Position numbers and translations under genes: made by a program
Source of the DNA: Magnimaribacter mokuoloeensis
GTDB taxonomy: Bacteria > Pseudomonadota > Gammaproteobacteria > Magnimaribacterales > Magnimaribacteraceae
Assembly (NCBI GenBank): GCA_041860225.1
Contig: CP151794.1
Coordinates: forward strand, 124,001 to 188,000
Direction: 5' to 3'
DNA length: 64,000 bases
In this document: positions 1 through 8,071 of the stretch, piece by piece
Position numbering within the stretch: the stretch's first letter is position 1
Layout of the letters: each line of letters opens with the position of its first letter
The notes under the pieces: generated by a model
Told to the model about the DNA's origin: nothing
Seen by the model: the letters and a program-made list of their open reading frames with translations, nothing else
Database searches by the model: none

Positions 1-2
1 TT

Positions 3-683
3 GAAGAAAAACATGATGTCTTTTTAATGCATGGATGGGGCATGACAGAAATGAGTCCACTTGGAACAGCCACAAGCAGAACTAAAGAAATGGAAGACAT
101 GGATATAGAAAGGCGATATGACCTTCAGCAAAAACAAGGTAAAGCCTTTTTTGGAGTTGATATGACTATAGCCGATGATGATGGAAATGAGCTTCCACAT
201 GATGGAGTAGCTTTCGGTAGGCTATTAGTAAAGGGTCCCACAATTGTGGAACGTTACTACAAAGCAGAAGAAAGTGCTATGGATGATAAAGGTTGGTTTG
301 ATACAGGTGATGTGGCAAAAATACATCCAGAAGGTTATATGGAGATTGTGGATAGAAGCAAAGATGTTATTAAGTCAGGTGGAGAATGGATAAGCTCAAT
401 AGATCTCGAAAATGCTGCAGTAGGTCATCCAGAAGTTGCCGAAGCATGTGTTATAGGTGTTCTGCATGCAAAGTGGGACGAAAGACCTTTACTACTAATA
501 GTAAAAGCAGCAGGACAAGATCCAACGAAAGAGGATATTATTTCCTTTCTTGAAGATAAGGTTGCTAAATGGTGGTTACCCGACGATATTGTATTTGTAG
601 AAGAGTTGCCACATACTGCTACTGGAAAGCTTTTAAAAACTGGTTTAAGAGAAGATTTTAAGAACCATTTATTAGATAAGTAG
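3..683 (+). CDS. acyl-CoA ligase (AMP-binding), C-terminal part, 5' truncated by window
   Basis: C-terminal part of an adenylate-forming fatty-acid CoA ligase, which activates a carboxylic acid with ATP and transfers it to CoA. The frame is open from base 3 through the first internal ATG at 27, so the gene begins outside the window. Visible motifs: HGWGMTEMSPLG (the substrate/ATP site, typical of the medium/long-chain AlkK-like branch), GWFDTGDVA with the ribose-binding Asp, the hinge DRSKDVIKSGGEWIS, and a C-terminal TATGKLLK carrying the catalytic Lys. A MaoC hydratase starts 8 bases downstream behind a good Shine-Dalgarno, suggesting a fatty-acid operon. Chain-length preference cannot be read from the fragment. 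Confidence 0.93.
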   Translation, partial: EEKHDVFLMHGWGMTEMSPLGTATSRTKEMEDMDIERRYDLQQKQGKAFFGVDMTIADDDGNELPHDGVAFGRLLVKGPTIVERYYKAEESAMDDKGWFDTGDVAKIHPEGYMEIVDRSKDVIKSGGEWISSIDLENAAVGHPEVAEACVIGVLHAKWDERPLLLIVKAAGQDPTKEDIISFLEDKVAKWWLPDDIVFVEELPHTATGKLLKTGLREDFKNHLLDK

Positions 684-691
684 GAGAAGAT

Positions 692-1147
692 ATGATTGGA
701 CTAGTACCAGCAGAAAAATTAGTAGATTATGTAGGCCAAGAAATAGGATCATCAGATTGGTTTGAAGTAGATCAAGATAGAATTGATATGTTTGCTGACG
801 CAACTTTGGATCATCAGTTCATACATGTAGACACTGAAAAGGCTACTCCTCTATTTGGCTCAACTATTGCACATGGGTTCTTATCATTATCTTTGGTGCC
901 TCATCTAACCTCTCAAGCAGTATTGGCACCTGAGAATTTAAAAATGGTTTTCAATTACGGACTAGATAAAGTTAGATTTATTAACCCTGTTAACGTAGGA
1001 GCAAAAGTAAGGACACATAGTAAGTGTGTATCTGTAGATGATAAGGGTGATGGTAGGTATCTTATGAAGACAGAAGTAACAATGGAGATAGAAGGTGTTG
1101 ATAAGCCTGCATATGTTGCTGAAACTTTATCAATGTTTGTCACTTAA
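692..1147 (+). CDS. MaoC-like (R)-specific enoyl-CoA hydratase family protein
   Basis: 151-residue single hot-dog-fold protein of the MaoC/R-hydratase family, which hydrates or dehydrates 2-enoyl-/3-hydroxyacyl-thioesters. The hydratase-2 motif is visible at about residues 36-62: ADATLDHQFIHVD followed by FGSTIAHGFLSLSL, with likely catalytic Asp40 and His45. Length matches single-domain family members. The start follows AGGAGAAGAT. It lies 8 bases after the acyl-CoA ligase and 5 bases before the first TetR-like gene, so ligase, hydratase and regulators probably form one unit. Substrate is unknown. Confidence 0.88.
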   Translation: MIGLVPAEKLVDYVGQEIGSSDWFEVDQDRIDMFADATLDHQFIHVDTEKATPLFGSTIAHGFLSLSLVPHLTSQAVLAPENLKMVFNYGLDKVRFINPVNVGAKVRTHSKCVSVDDKGDGRYLMKTEVTMEIEGVDKPAYVAETLSMFVT

Positions 1148-1152
1148 TCTTA

Positions 1153-1737
1153 ATGAATACATCTACCAGTAATCTTAAGGATAAGGTAGTTAAAAGAGCT
1201 GTTAATTCTCTTAGAAAAAGCAAAAGAATTGAGCAACTTAGCTTCGTTGCAATCGCCAATGAATTGAATGTAAGGGTGGATGAGATTCAAGCATTCTATA
1301 CCACCACAGAAGACATTTTCGTAGAGGCCCAGAAGAAAGATTGGGAATCTCTGCATAGATATTGGGATAGGCACATAAAAAAATCTAAAACTCCGGGTGA
1401 TTTTAAAAATGCCTTTGAAATTTTCTTCGAAAGATTCGTTGAAACTCTAAGTGATGATGCTGATCTACGATTGGAATTATCATGCTATTTACCAAAATGT
1501 ATAAAATATAGAGAGAAAAACAGAAAAAAAATAAAACAAAAGTTTAAGAACCTCATTAAAAGAGGCTGGCCAGGAAAAGATGAAAGAGTTTTAGAAAGGC
1601 AAACAGAACTTGTAACAGTTCTATTCTATGGTTTTGTGGATCACGTTGTCCATATACCTAAAGCAGAAAGAACTAAGATCCTTCGAGATTTTAGAAATAT
1701 GCTTAATTTACATCTTCAGGATAGGAAATTTTTTTAA
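1153..1737 (+). CDS. TetR-like regulator, paralogue 1
   Basis: 194-residue protein with an N-terminal TetR-type helix-turn-helix: a VVKRAVNSLRKS helix, then SFVAIANELNVRVDEIQAFY with the aligned aromatic that closes TetR HTH domains, then EDIFVEAQ. The rest is an all-helical ligand/dimerisation-type domain ending in RGWPGK...LERQTELV and NMLNLHLQDRKFF. The next gene is a paralogue of identical length. Given the adjacent acyl-CoA ligase and hydratase, an acyl-CoA- or fatty-acid-responsive repressor is plausible, but ligand and targets are not visible. The C-terminal half is not one I can assign to a named subfamily. Confidence 0.72.
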   Translation: MNTSTSNLKDKVVKRAVNSLRKSKRIEQLSFVAIANELNVRVDEIQAFYTTTEDIFVEAQKKDWESLHRYWDRHIKKSKTPGDFKNAFEIFFERFVETLSDDADLRLELSCYLPKCIKYREKNRKKIKQKFKNLIKRGWPGKDERVLERQTELVTVLFYGFVDHVVHIPKAERTKILRDFRNMLNLHLQDRKFF

Positions 1738-1738
1738 A

Positions 1739-2323
1739 ATGAAAGTTGATGTTCAAAAGAAGGTAAAGATTATCCAAAAGGCTATGGATTCTATTAGGAA
1801 GTCAGATAAAACTCTTCATACTATTGCCTTTCCAAGGCTTGCAGAAGAAATGGATATTCCGTTCAATGAGATAACAGAATTTTTCTTAAGTATTGAAGAT
1901 ATCTTTCTTAATGAGCAAAAAAGAGTTAATAGAAAGATAGAAAACTTTCTTGAAACTGGATTAAAGAATGCAAAGACAGCCAACGATGCCAAAGAACTTC
2001 TTGAGACAACTTTCCTAACCTTCATAGAACTTTTACCAGATTATAGTGATTTATTATTTTCAGCGTCTTTTTATCTTCCTAAATGTATTGAGGAAAGAAA
2101 CCGAGTAAAACAATACTACAGGCAAGTCTTTAGAAAAATAATCAAGAAGGGCTGGCCGGGTAAAATCGACGCAGTTTTAGATAGACAGACAGATCTAGTT
2201 CTTCTTTCTGCATATGGCTTCTATGAATATTGTGCGACAGTGGGCAAAAGAGAAAGAAAAGTTATCCTCAAAGACTTTAACAATATGATAAACCTCCACC
2301 TACAGGACAGACTATTTTTCTAA
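1739..2323 (+). CDS. TetR-like regulator, paralogue 2
   Basis: 194-residue protein paralogous to the preceding gene. The open frame extends upstream to 1628, but ATG 1739 is chosen because it gives exactly the same length and alignable N terminus (MKVDVQKKVKIIQKAMDSIRKS against KDKVVKRAVNSLRKS). Conserved blocks between the two: the HTH region, EDIFLNEQ, YLPKCI, KKGWPGK, LDRQTDLV, and a C terminus INLHLQDRLFF. Only one base separates the two genes. Its last 12 bases overlap the 3' end of gatB on the other strand. Probable tandem duplication; the two may homo- or heterodimerise. Confidence 0.7.
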   Translation: MKVDVQKKVKIIQKAMDSIRKSDKTLHTIAFPRLAEEMDIPFNEITEFFLSIEDIFLNEQKRVNRKIENFLETGLKNAKTANDAKELLETTFLTFIELLPDYSDLLFSASFYLPKCIEERNRVKQYYRQVFRKIIKKGWPGKIDAVLDRQTDLVLLSAYGFYEYCATVGKRERKVILKDFNNMINLHLQDRLFF

Positions 2324-3757
2324 TTTCTTTCTTAGAATATCGTTGACTTGCTTAGGGTTTGCCTTACCTTGCGAAGCCTTCATTACTTGACCAACAAAAA
2401 AACCAAAGAGCCTATCTTTACCTGATCTGTATTGTTCAAGCTGTTTTGGATTATTGTTTATAACCTCATCAATTATACTTTCTATTTCTTTATCATCAGT
2501 AACCTGCTCTAGTCCTTCGCTTTGTATTATTTCGTCCACTTCATTGTCAGAAGACCATAATTTTTCAAATATTTCTTTTGCTATTTTTCCTGAGATAGTT
2601 CCGTCTTCTATTCTCAATATCAATTGCCCTAGTTGATTAGAAGAGATTTTAGACTCATTAATACTTAAATTTTCTTTATTTAATTCAGCTGATAACTCTC
2701 CCATTATCCAATTCGCACTTAATTTAGGAGAGTTTGATACTTTTACAACTGCCTCGAAGAAATTAGCTAAATCTTTATCAGCGGCTAAAAGGTCTGCATC
2801 ATATTCACTCAGATTAAACTCAGAAACAAATCTTATTTTCTTTTGAGTTGGCATCTCTGGCATAGTCGCCATTACTTCTTCGATAAATTCCTTTTCTAAG
2901 TTTATTGGCAATAAATCAGGTTCAGGAAAATATCTATAATCATTAGCAAACTCTTTTGATCGCATTGGTCGAGTTGTATTAGCTTGCGAGTCATATAGTC
3001 TTGTCTCTTGAGTTATCTGATTTCCAGACTCTAATTCATTAATTTGTCTATCGATTTCATATTGGATGGCTTTTTCAACAAAACGAAAAGAGTTTACATT
3101 TTTAGTTTCTGTTCGAGTACCTAACTTAGTATCACCTTTTTTACGGACTGAAACATTAGCATCACATCTCATAGATCCTTCAGCCATATTTCCATCAGAA
3201 ATTTCTAAATATCTAATGATGGAATGTATAGATTTAAGATAAGCCACAGCCTCTTGGGGGGTATTTATTTCTGGTTCAGAAACTATTTCGAGAAGGGGAG
3301 TCCCGGCTCTGTTTAAGTCAATTCCAGACTGTCCATCAAAGTCATCATGTAGTGATTTACCTGCATCCTCTTCAAGGTGAGCCCTTGTCACACCAATTCT
3401 TTTAACTCCATTCTCAGTATCTATATCTAAATACCCACTTTCCACTATTGGTTTATCCATTTGACTAATTTGATACCCTTTGGGTGAGTCAGGATAGAAG
3501 TAGTTTTTTCTCGCAAAGCTAGTTGGGCTATTGATATCAGCATTTAGTGCCTTACCGAGTTTGATTGCCATCTTAAGAACCTCTTCGTTTAGTACAGGAA
3601 GTACTCCCGGCATAGCTAAATCAATATTACACGCCTGAGTATTGGGTAACGCACCGAAGTTAGTACTTGCCCCAGAGAAAAGTTTTGATTTCGTTGATAG
3701 TTGTACATGGATTTCCAGTCCAATAACAGCCTCCCAGTTATCTGCGTAATTCTTCAT
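2312..3757 (-). CDS. gatB: Asp-tRNA(Asn)/Glu-tRNA(Gln) amidotransferase subunit B
   Basis: GatB binds mischarged Glu-tRNA(Gln) and/or Asp-tRNA(Asn), phosphorylates the acyl group and completes amidation with ammonia from GatA. The N-terminal cradle motif VIGLEIHVQLSTKSKLFSG is clear, followed by LNRAGTPLLEIVSEPE, ADANVS-type metal/ATP motifs (SMRCDANVSVR) and FPEPDLLPI; the C-terminal helical and YqeY-like tail ends LRKKLEK. ATG 3757 is preferred over the upstream ATG 3784 because it forms an ATGA overlap with the gatA stop and gives 481 residues, the usual size. The gene order on the minus strand is gatC-gatA-gatB. Confidence 0.96.
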   Translation of the reverse strand: MKNYADNWEAVIGLEIHVQLSTKSKLFSGASTNFGALPNTQACNIDLAMPGVLPVLNEEVLKMAIKLGKALNADINSPTSFARKNYFYPDSPKGYQISQMDKPIVESGYLDIDTENGVKRIGVTRAHLEEDAGKSLHDDFDGQSGIDLNRAGTPLLEIVSEPEINTPQEAVAYLKSIHSIIRYLEISDGNMAEGSMRCDANVSVRKKGDTKLGTRTETKNVNSFRFVEKAIQYEIDRQINELESGNQITQETRLYDSQANTTRPMRSKEFANDYRYFPEPDLLPINLEKEFIEEVMATMPEMPTQKKIRFVSEFNLSEYDADLLAADKDLANFFEAVVKVSNSPKLSANWIMGELSAELNKENLSINESKISSNQLGQLILRIEDGTISGKIAKEIFEKLWSSDNEVDEIIQSEGLEQVTDDKEIESIIDEVINNNPKQLEQYRSGKDRLFGFFVGQVMKASQGKANPKQVNDILRKKLEK

Positions 3758-5211
3758 GAGATATCTGGCATTTTTGAATGCCAATCAGTATTTAATTGAT
3801 AGGAGTGAGCAAATTGAAGCAATTTATCTTCTTCTAGAGAGTTACCAACTAACTGTAAACCTAATGGAAGTCCTGCGTTTTCTCCACAAGGAATAGATAA
3901 TCCTGGCAAACCAGCCAGGTTTGCTGGAATGGTAAAGATATCTTGTAAGTACATTGCTATGGGATCATTTGTTTTTTCTCCAGCTTTGAATGATGTTCCA
4001 GGAGTTGTTGGAGATAAAAGAACATCAATATTTTTAAAAACCTCTTTAAAGTCATTGGCAACTAATTGTCGACATTTTTGAGCCTTGAGATAGTAAGCAT
4101 CATAATACCCAGCTGATAATGCGTATGTACCGATCAAAATTCTTCTTTTTACTTCAGTTCCAAAACCTTCTTCTCGAGTTCTCATATAAAGGTCTTCTAT
4201 ATCTTTAGGATCTTCGCACCTATATCCGTATCGAACACCATCATATCTCGAAAGGTTTGCAGAACATTCTGCTGGTGCAATTATGTAGTAGATAGGGAGG
4301 GAAAGATTTATATTCGGAAGCGAGACTTCAACTATTTCTGCTCCCAGGTCTTTGTAAACCGAAATTGCATCTTCAATTGATTTCTCAACATAAGAAGGCA
4401 TATCTTTTTCAAAAAATTCTTTAGGTAATCCTATCTTCATTCCTTTGATAGGATTATTTAGATTTGTGGTCAGGTCAGGACTTTCTAGGTTCAAGCTAGT
4501 TGAGTCTTTAGGATCATGGCCACACATAGCTTCCAATATTAAAGCAGCATCAGCAGCTGATCTTGCCACTACTCCACCTTGATCTAAACTTGAAGCAAAG
4601 GCGATCATTCCGTACCTAGAAACTCTTCCATATGTAGGCTTTATTCCTGTTAGTCCACATAAAGAGGCGGGTTGTCTTATAGAGCCTCCAGTATCAGTTG
4701 CAGTAGCCACCGGCGCAAGTTCCGCAGACACACATGATGCAGAGCCCCCAGAGGAACCTCCTGGAACATACTCAGTATTCCATGGATTTTTAACTGGTCC
4801 AAAATAACTGGTCTCATTAGAAGAGCCCATAGCAAATTCATCCATATTTGTTTTACCCAGCATAACCATGCCTTCTTTATCTAACTTTTCAAAAACTGTA
4901 GAGGAGTATGGCGCTTCAAAGTTAGAAAGCATTTTAGACCCGCAAGTTGTCAATACATCTTTTGTACAAAAGATATCTTTATGGGCAATCGGCAAACCAT
5001 CCAGTGGTAAGTTTGTATTGTTCTTGTATCTTTCGTCAGATTTTTTTGCTTGCGTAATAGCCAGATCTTCTGTGACTGTAATGAATGAATTTAAGTCTTT
5101 ATCGAATTTTGAAATCCTTTCAAGATAATGTGTAGTTAGTTCTGTTGAAGAAAACTCTCCACTTTTTATTCCTTCTAGTTGTTCACTTAGATAGAGCTTA
5201 TGGAGATCCAT
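3754..5211 (-). CDS. gatA: Asp-tRNA(Asn)/Glu-tRNA(Gln) amidotransferase subunit A
   Basis: 485-residue amidase-signature protein that hydrolyses glutamine (or asparagine) and channels ammonia to GatB. The amidase core is visible: LPIAHKDIFC with the catalytic Lys, the glycine/serine-rich PGGSSGGSAS, and TDTGGSIRQPAS containing the cis-Ser and nucleophile Ser. The C-terminal LPGLSIPCG is also typical. It starts 1 base after the gatC stop and its own stop overlaps the gatB start by 4 bases, so the three subunits are translationally coupled. Confidence 0.97.
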   Translation of the reverse strand: MDLHKLYLSEQLEGIKSGEFSSTELTTHYLERISKFDKDLNSFITVTEDLAITQAKKSDERYKNNTNLPLDGLPIAHKDIFCTKDVLTTCGSKMLSNFEAPYSSTVFEKLDKEGMVMLGKTNMDEFAMGSSNETSYFGPVKNPWNTEYVPGGSSGGSASCVSAELAPVATATDTGGSIRQPASLCGLTGIKPTYGRVSRYGMIAFASSLDQGGVVARSAADAALILEAMCGHDPKDSTSLNLESPDLTTNLNNPIKGMKIGLPKEFFEKDMPSYVEKSIEDAISVYKDLGAEIVEVSLPNINLSLPIYYIIAPAECSANLSRYDGVRYGYRCEDPKDIEDLYMRTREEGFGTEVKRRILIGTYALSAGYYDAYYLKAQKCRQLVANDFKEVFKNIDVLLSPTTPGTSFKAGEKTNDPIAMYLQDIFTIPANLAGLPGLSIPCGENAGLPLGLQLVGNSLEEDKLLQFAHSYQLNTDWHSKMPDIS

Positions 5212-5212
5212 T

Positions 5213-5509
5213 CTATTCTTCTCCCTCTATGACTTTAGGCACAAGAAAGAGTCCAGATTGAACTGAAGGTGCGTTCTTAAGTAATTCTTCTCTTAGATTT
5301 TCTTCTGTAACCTCATCCTGTCGTATAGGTTGAGATAAATCTAAAGGATGCGACATGGCGCTAATTTCAGAAGTTTCAGCTGCATTTAATTCTTCAAATA
5401 AACCTAATATATCCTCTAATTCTTTTTTTAATGACGGCAGAGAATCCTCTTTTACATTGATTCGAGCTAGATATGCTATTTCTTTTAATTCTTGATCGCT
5501 TAAAGCCAT
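5213..5509 (-). CDS. gatC: Asp-tRNA(Asn)/Glu-tRNA(Gln) amidotransferase subunit C
   Basis: 98-residue GatC, the small clamp that wraps the GatA-GatB interface. Family features: N-terminal LSDQELKEIAYLARINV and a C-terminal DEVTEENLREELLKNAPSVQSGLFLVPKV, where family members usually carry ...NAP...FFKVPKV. The frame is open to 5572, but ATG 5509 (MALSDQEL) matches the family start and normal length. It is the first gene of the minus-strand gat operon and is divergent from mreB across about 118 bases. Confidence 0.93.
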   Translation of the reverse strand: MALSDQELKEIAYLARINVKEDSLPSLKKELEDILGLFEELNAAETSEISAMSHPLDLSQPIRQDEVTEENLREELLKNAPSVQSGLFLVPKVIEGEE

Positions 5510-5627
5510 ATATTGAGATTTTCCTATAAAAAAGATGCGTAATGTAGCACATTGTAGCTTGCTCAAAAACAATGCTGTTGCTAGAGTTACATTAATACAG
5601 AATCAAAGCAATTCTTTAGGTATATAA

Positions 5628-6665
5628 ATGTTAAAAAGATTAAGAGGTTTGTTCTCAAATGATCTGTCCATTGACTTGGGTACAGCCAATACCCTCGTTT
5701 ATGTAAAAGAAAGAGGAATAATCCTAGATGAACCGTCTGTCGTAGCAATTAGGAATAATCAAGGTCAGAGAACGGTTGTCGCAGTTGGGGCCGAAGCTAA
5801 GAAAATGTTAGGACGTACGCCAGGCAACATAACTGCAATAAGACCTTTAAAAGATGGTGTAATAGCTGACTTTCAGGTAACAGAAGAAATGCTCAAACAT
5901 TTCGTTCAAAGAGTTCATGAAGATAGTTTTGTAAGACCAAGTCCAAGAATCCTGGTTTGTGTTCCCTGTGAATCTACTCAAGTAGAAAGAAGAGCAATCA
6001 GAGAATCGGTTCTCAAGGCTGGTGCTAGAGAGGTTCGTCTAATTGAGGAGCCCATGGCTGCTGCAATTGGAGCAGGTTTGCCGGTAGAAGAAGCAAGTGG
6101 ATCAATGGTTGTTGATATTGGCGGAGGCACAACAGAAATAGCTATTCTTGCACTCAATGGAGTTGTATACGCTCATTCCCTGAAAGTGGGAGGTGATAAA
6201 CTTGATGAATCAATTATCTCGTACGTAAGAAGAAATCAAGGTGTCTTACTAGGAGACGCTACTGCGGAAAAGGTAAAACATGTTATTGGAACTGCCTCTC
6301 CAGATTCAGATGTCATAGAGATGGAAGTAAGAGGAAGGAACCTTGCAGAAGGTATACCAATAACCTTTACCATGAATAGCAAACAAGCTTATGACGCAAT
6401 GCTGGAGCCTTTATCAGCAATTATTCAGGCAATAAGAACAGCTCTGGAAGCATCACCCCCTGAACTTAGTGCAGATATTAGCGAAAGAGGTATTGTTCTC
6501 ACTGGAGGAGGTGCAATGCTAAGGGATTTGGACGTATTGATATCAAGCCAAACAGGTTTACCAGTTATAGTCGCTGAAGACCCGTTAACTTGCGTTGCTA
6601 AAGGGGGAGGCAGCGCGCTAGAGATAATGGACAAATACGATATTGACCTTCTATCAACTGAGTAG
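5628..6665 (+). CDS. mreB: rod-shape-determining actin homologue MreB
   Basis: 345-residue bacterial actin that forms membrane-bound filaments and steers lateral-wall synthesis. The actin fold signatures are present: phosphate-1 LSIDLGTANTLVYV, a connect segment around RLIEEPMAAAIGAGLP, phosphate-2 VVDIGGGTTEIA, and the adenosine motif VLTGGGAMLRDLD. The N terminus MLKRLRGLFSNDLS supplies the amphipathic membrane helix. First gene of mreB-mreC-mreD-yhdP; a rod cell shape is inferred. Confidence 0.98.
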   Translation: MLKRLRGLFSNDLSIDLGTANTLVYVKERGIILDEPSVVAIRNNQGQRTVVAVGAEAKKMLGRTPGNITAIRPLKDGVIADFQVTEEMLKHFVQRVHEDSFVRPSPRILVCVPCESTQVERRAIRESVLKAGAREVRLIEEPMAAAIGAGLPVEEASGSMVVDIGGGTTEIAILALNGVVYAHSLKVGGDKLDESIISYVRRNQGVLLGDATAEKVKHVIGTASPDSDVIEMEVRGRNLAEGIPITFTMNSKQAYDAMLEPLSAIIQAIRTALEASPPELSADISERGIVLTGGGAMLRDLDVLISSQTGLPVIVAEDPLTCVAKGGGSALEIMDKYDIDLLSTE

Positions 6666-6710
6666 TACTTTAAGATATCTTTCTTAACCCTCTCTGAGTA
6701 TCATTAAACT

Positions 6711-7568
6711 ATGCTCAAAAGAGAACATAAAGTATCCAATATCAGTAGCGAAGCAATCTTTGCAATACCTGCTATGAAGCCTTCACGGGTAATCATTGCT
6801 GTCATTTTTTGCCTCTTTCTTATGATTACTGATATTAGATATGGAGCAGGATCTTATCTTCGATCGGTCAGCTATGACTTGATAAAGCCAATAACTCTTT
6901 TAACAAGAATGCCGGACTATTTATTTGAGATCTCAACTGTCTTCTTTACATCTAGACAATCCCTTGAAGAAAAGATCAAACTCCTGGAGCAAGAAAACTT
7001 TAAGCTTGAAGCAATCAATAATTCTTTGGAAAAATTATCTATAGACCTTAATAAAATAAATTCTTTAAGATCTTCAGCCAGTTTAGACCTAGATGATGAG
7101 CTATTTCTTATTTCCAAGAAAAATTTCCTATCTTCCAATCAATATCAACCCTTACTGGTACTAGATGTAGACCATGATAATAATTTAAAAATAAATAATG
7201 CTGTTCTTTCCGAAGAAGGATTAGTTGGAAGAGTAACGAATTTAGGATACTTATCTGCAGAAGTCATGTTAGTTCAAGATGTGAGATCTTCTATACCTAT
7301 TATCTCAAGTGAATCATCCCTACATGCTTCTCTTAAAGGTATGGGGCTAGGGCGAAGAGGGGAGTTGAATTTTATAAAAAAGACAGCAAGTTTTCGTGAA
7401 GGGGAGAAATTGTACACTTCTGGTTTAGGGGAGGTATTTCCCCAAGGTCTATTGGTTGGTGAAATAGTTTCTATACGTGATCCTGTAGACAGTGAATTTC
7501 TAAAAATAGAAATATCTTTTTCTTCATCTCCTATAAACCAAGACTATTTCTTAATTCATGCAAAATAA
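6711..7568 (+). CDS. mreC: rod-shape-determining protein MreC
   Basis: 285-residue bitopic protein linking MreB filaments to the periplasmic elongasome (PBP2/RodA). It has a cytoplasmic N terminus, one membrane helix near residues 27-45 (VIIAVIFCLFLMITDIR), a coiled coil around residues 85-125 (SLEEKIKLLEQENFKLEAIN...), and the two beta barrels with LVGRVTNLGYLSAEVMLVQD and YTSGLGEVFPQGLLVGEI, which are standard MreC motifs. It lies 45 bases after mreB and overlaps mreD by 11 bases. Confidence 0.95.
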   Translation: MLKREHKVSNISSEAIFAIPAMKPSRVIIAVIFCLFLMITDIRYGAGSYLRSVSYDLIKPITLLTRMPDYLFEISTVFFTSRQSLEEKIKLLEQENFKLEAINNSLEKLSIDLNKINSLRSSASLDLDDELFLISKKNFLSSNQYQPLLVLDVDHDNNLKINNAVLSEEGLVGRVTNLGYLSAEVMLVQDVRSSIPIISSESSLHASLKGMGLGRRGELNFIKKTASFREGEKLYTSGLGEVFPQGLLVGEIVSIRDPVDSEFLKIEISFSSSPINQDYFLIHAK

Positions 7569-8064
7569 AAACTTTAAAAACAGGCTCTGGATTTATTCAT
7601 CCTTAGTATTTGCAATAATTTTGGATACTTACCTTTTTCCTGAATCAGTTATGCAGTGGAAGCCACTGTTAGTTTTGCTTACTTTAATTTATTGGAATAT
7701 GGCCTTACCAGATAAAGTAGGTATTTTCGAAGCTTTGCTTTTTGGACTGACAATGGACCTGCTCAATGGTTCTATCTTTGGAATACATGGATTATTATTT
7801 GTTTTGATAACTTACATTTGTCAACGCTTCTTTTATCAATTTAGAGTTTCTCCAATATGGCAACAATCAGTAATTCTATTTTTCCTTTTCTTTGTTTTTA
7901 AAATGGCTTTCGCATTTGATTTTTATGATGTTACTTTAGGTATTTATGTCTCAGACAGCCTTTATCTTCTAAACTCTTTTGGTTTTGCTCTGGTATCATC
8001 TATTTTCTGGACTCCTTTGTTCTATTTATTAAGAGAATTACGAAGAAGAAAAATACAGTTGTAG
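7558..8064 (+). CDS. mreD: rod-shape-determining protein MreD
   Basis: 168-residue polytopic membrane protein with about five hydrophobic segments, matching MreD (E. coli 162 residues). The segment FEALLFGLTMDLLNGSIFGIHGLLFVLITY is the family core: MreD proteins share a G-x-x-x-D-x-x-x-G-x-x-x-G pattern here. MreD is an inner-membrane partner of MreC. Start ATG 7558 overlaps the mreC end by 11 bases, implying coupling. Confidence 0.93.
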   Translation: MQNKNFKNRLWIYSSLVFAIILDTYLFPESVMQWKPLLVLLTLIYWNMALPDKVGIFEALLFGLTMDLLNGSIFGIHGLLFVLITYICQRFFYQFRVSPIWQQSVILFFLFFVFKMAFAFDFYDVTLGIYVSDSLYLLNSFGFALVSSIFWTPLFYLLRELRRRKIQL

Positions 8065-8071
8065 ACGTATC

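Noticed and set aside
1150..1374. Antisense 74-residue frame at the start of the first TetR-like gene
   Set aside because: Covered by a better-supported sense gene and lacks a Shine-Dalgarno or recognisable motif.
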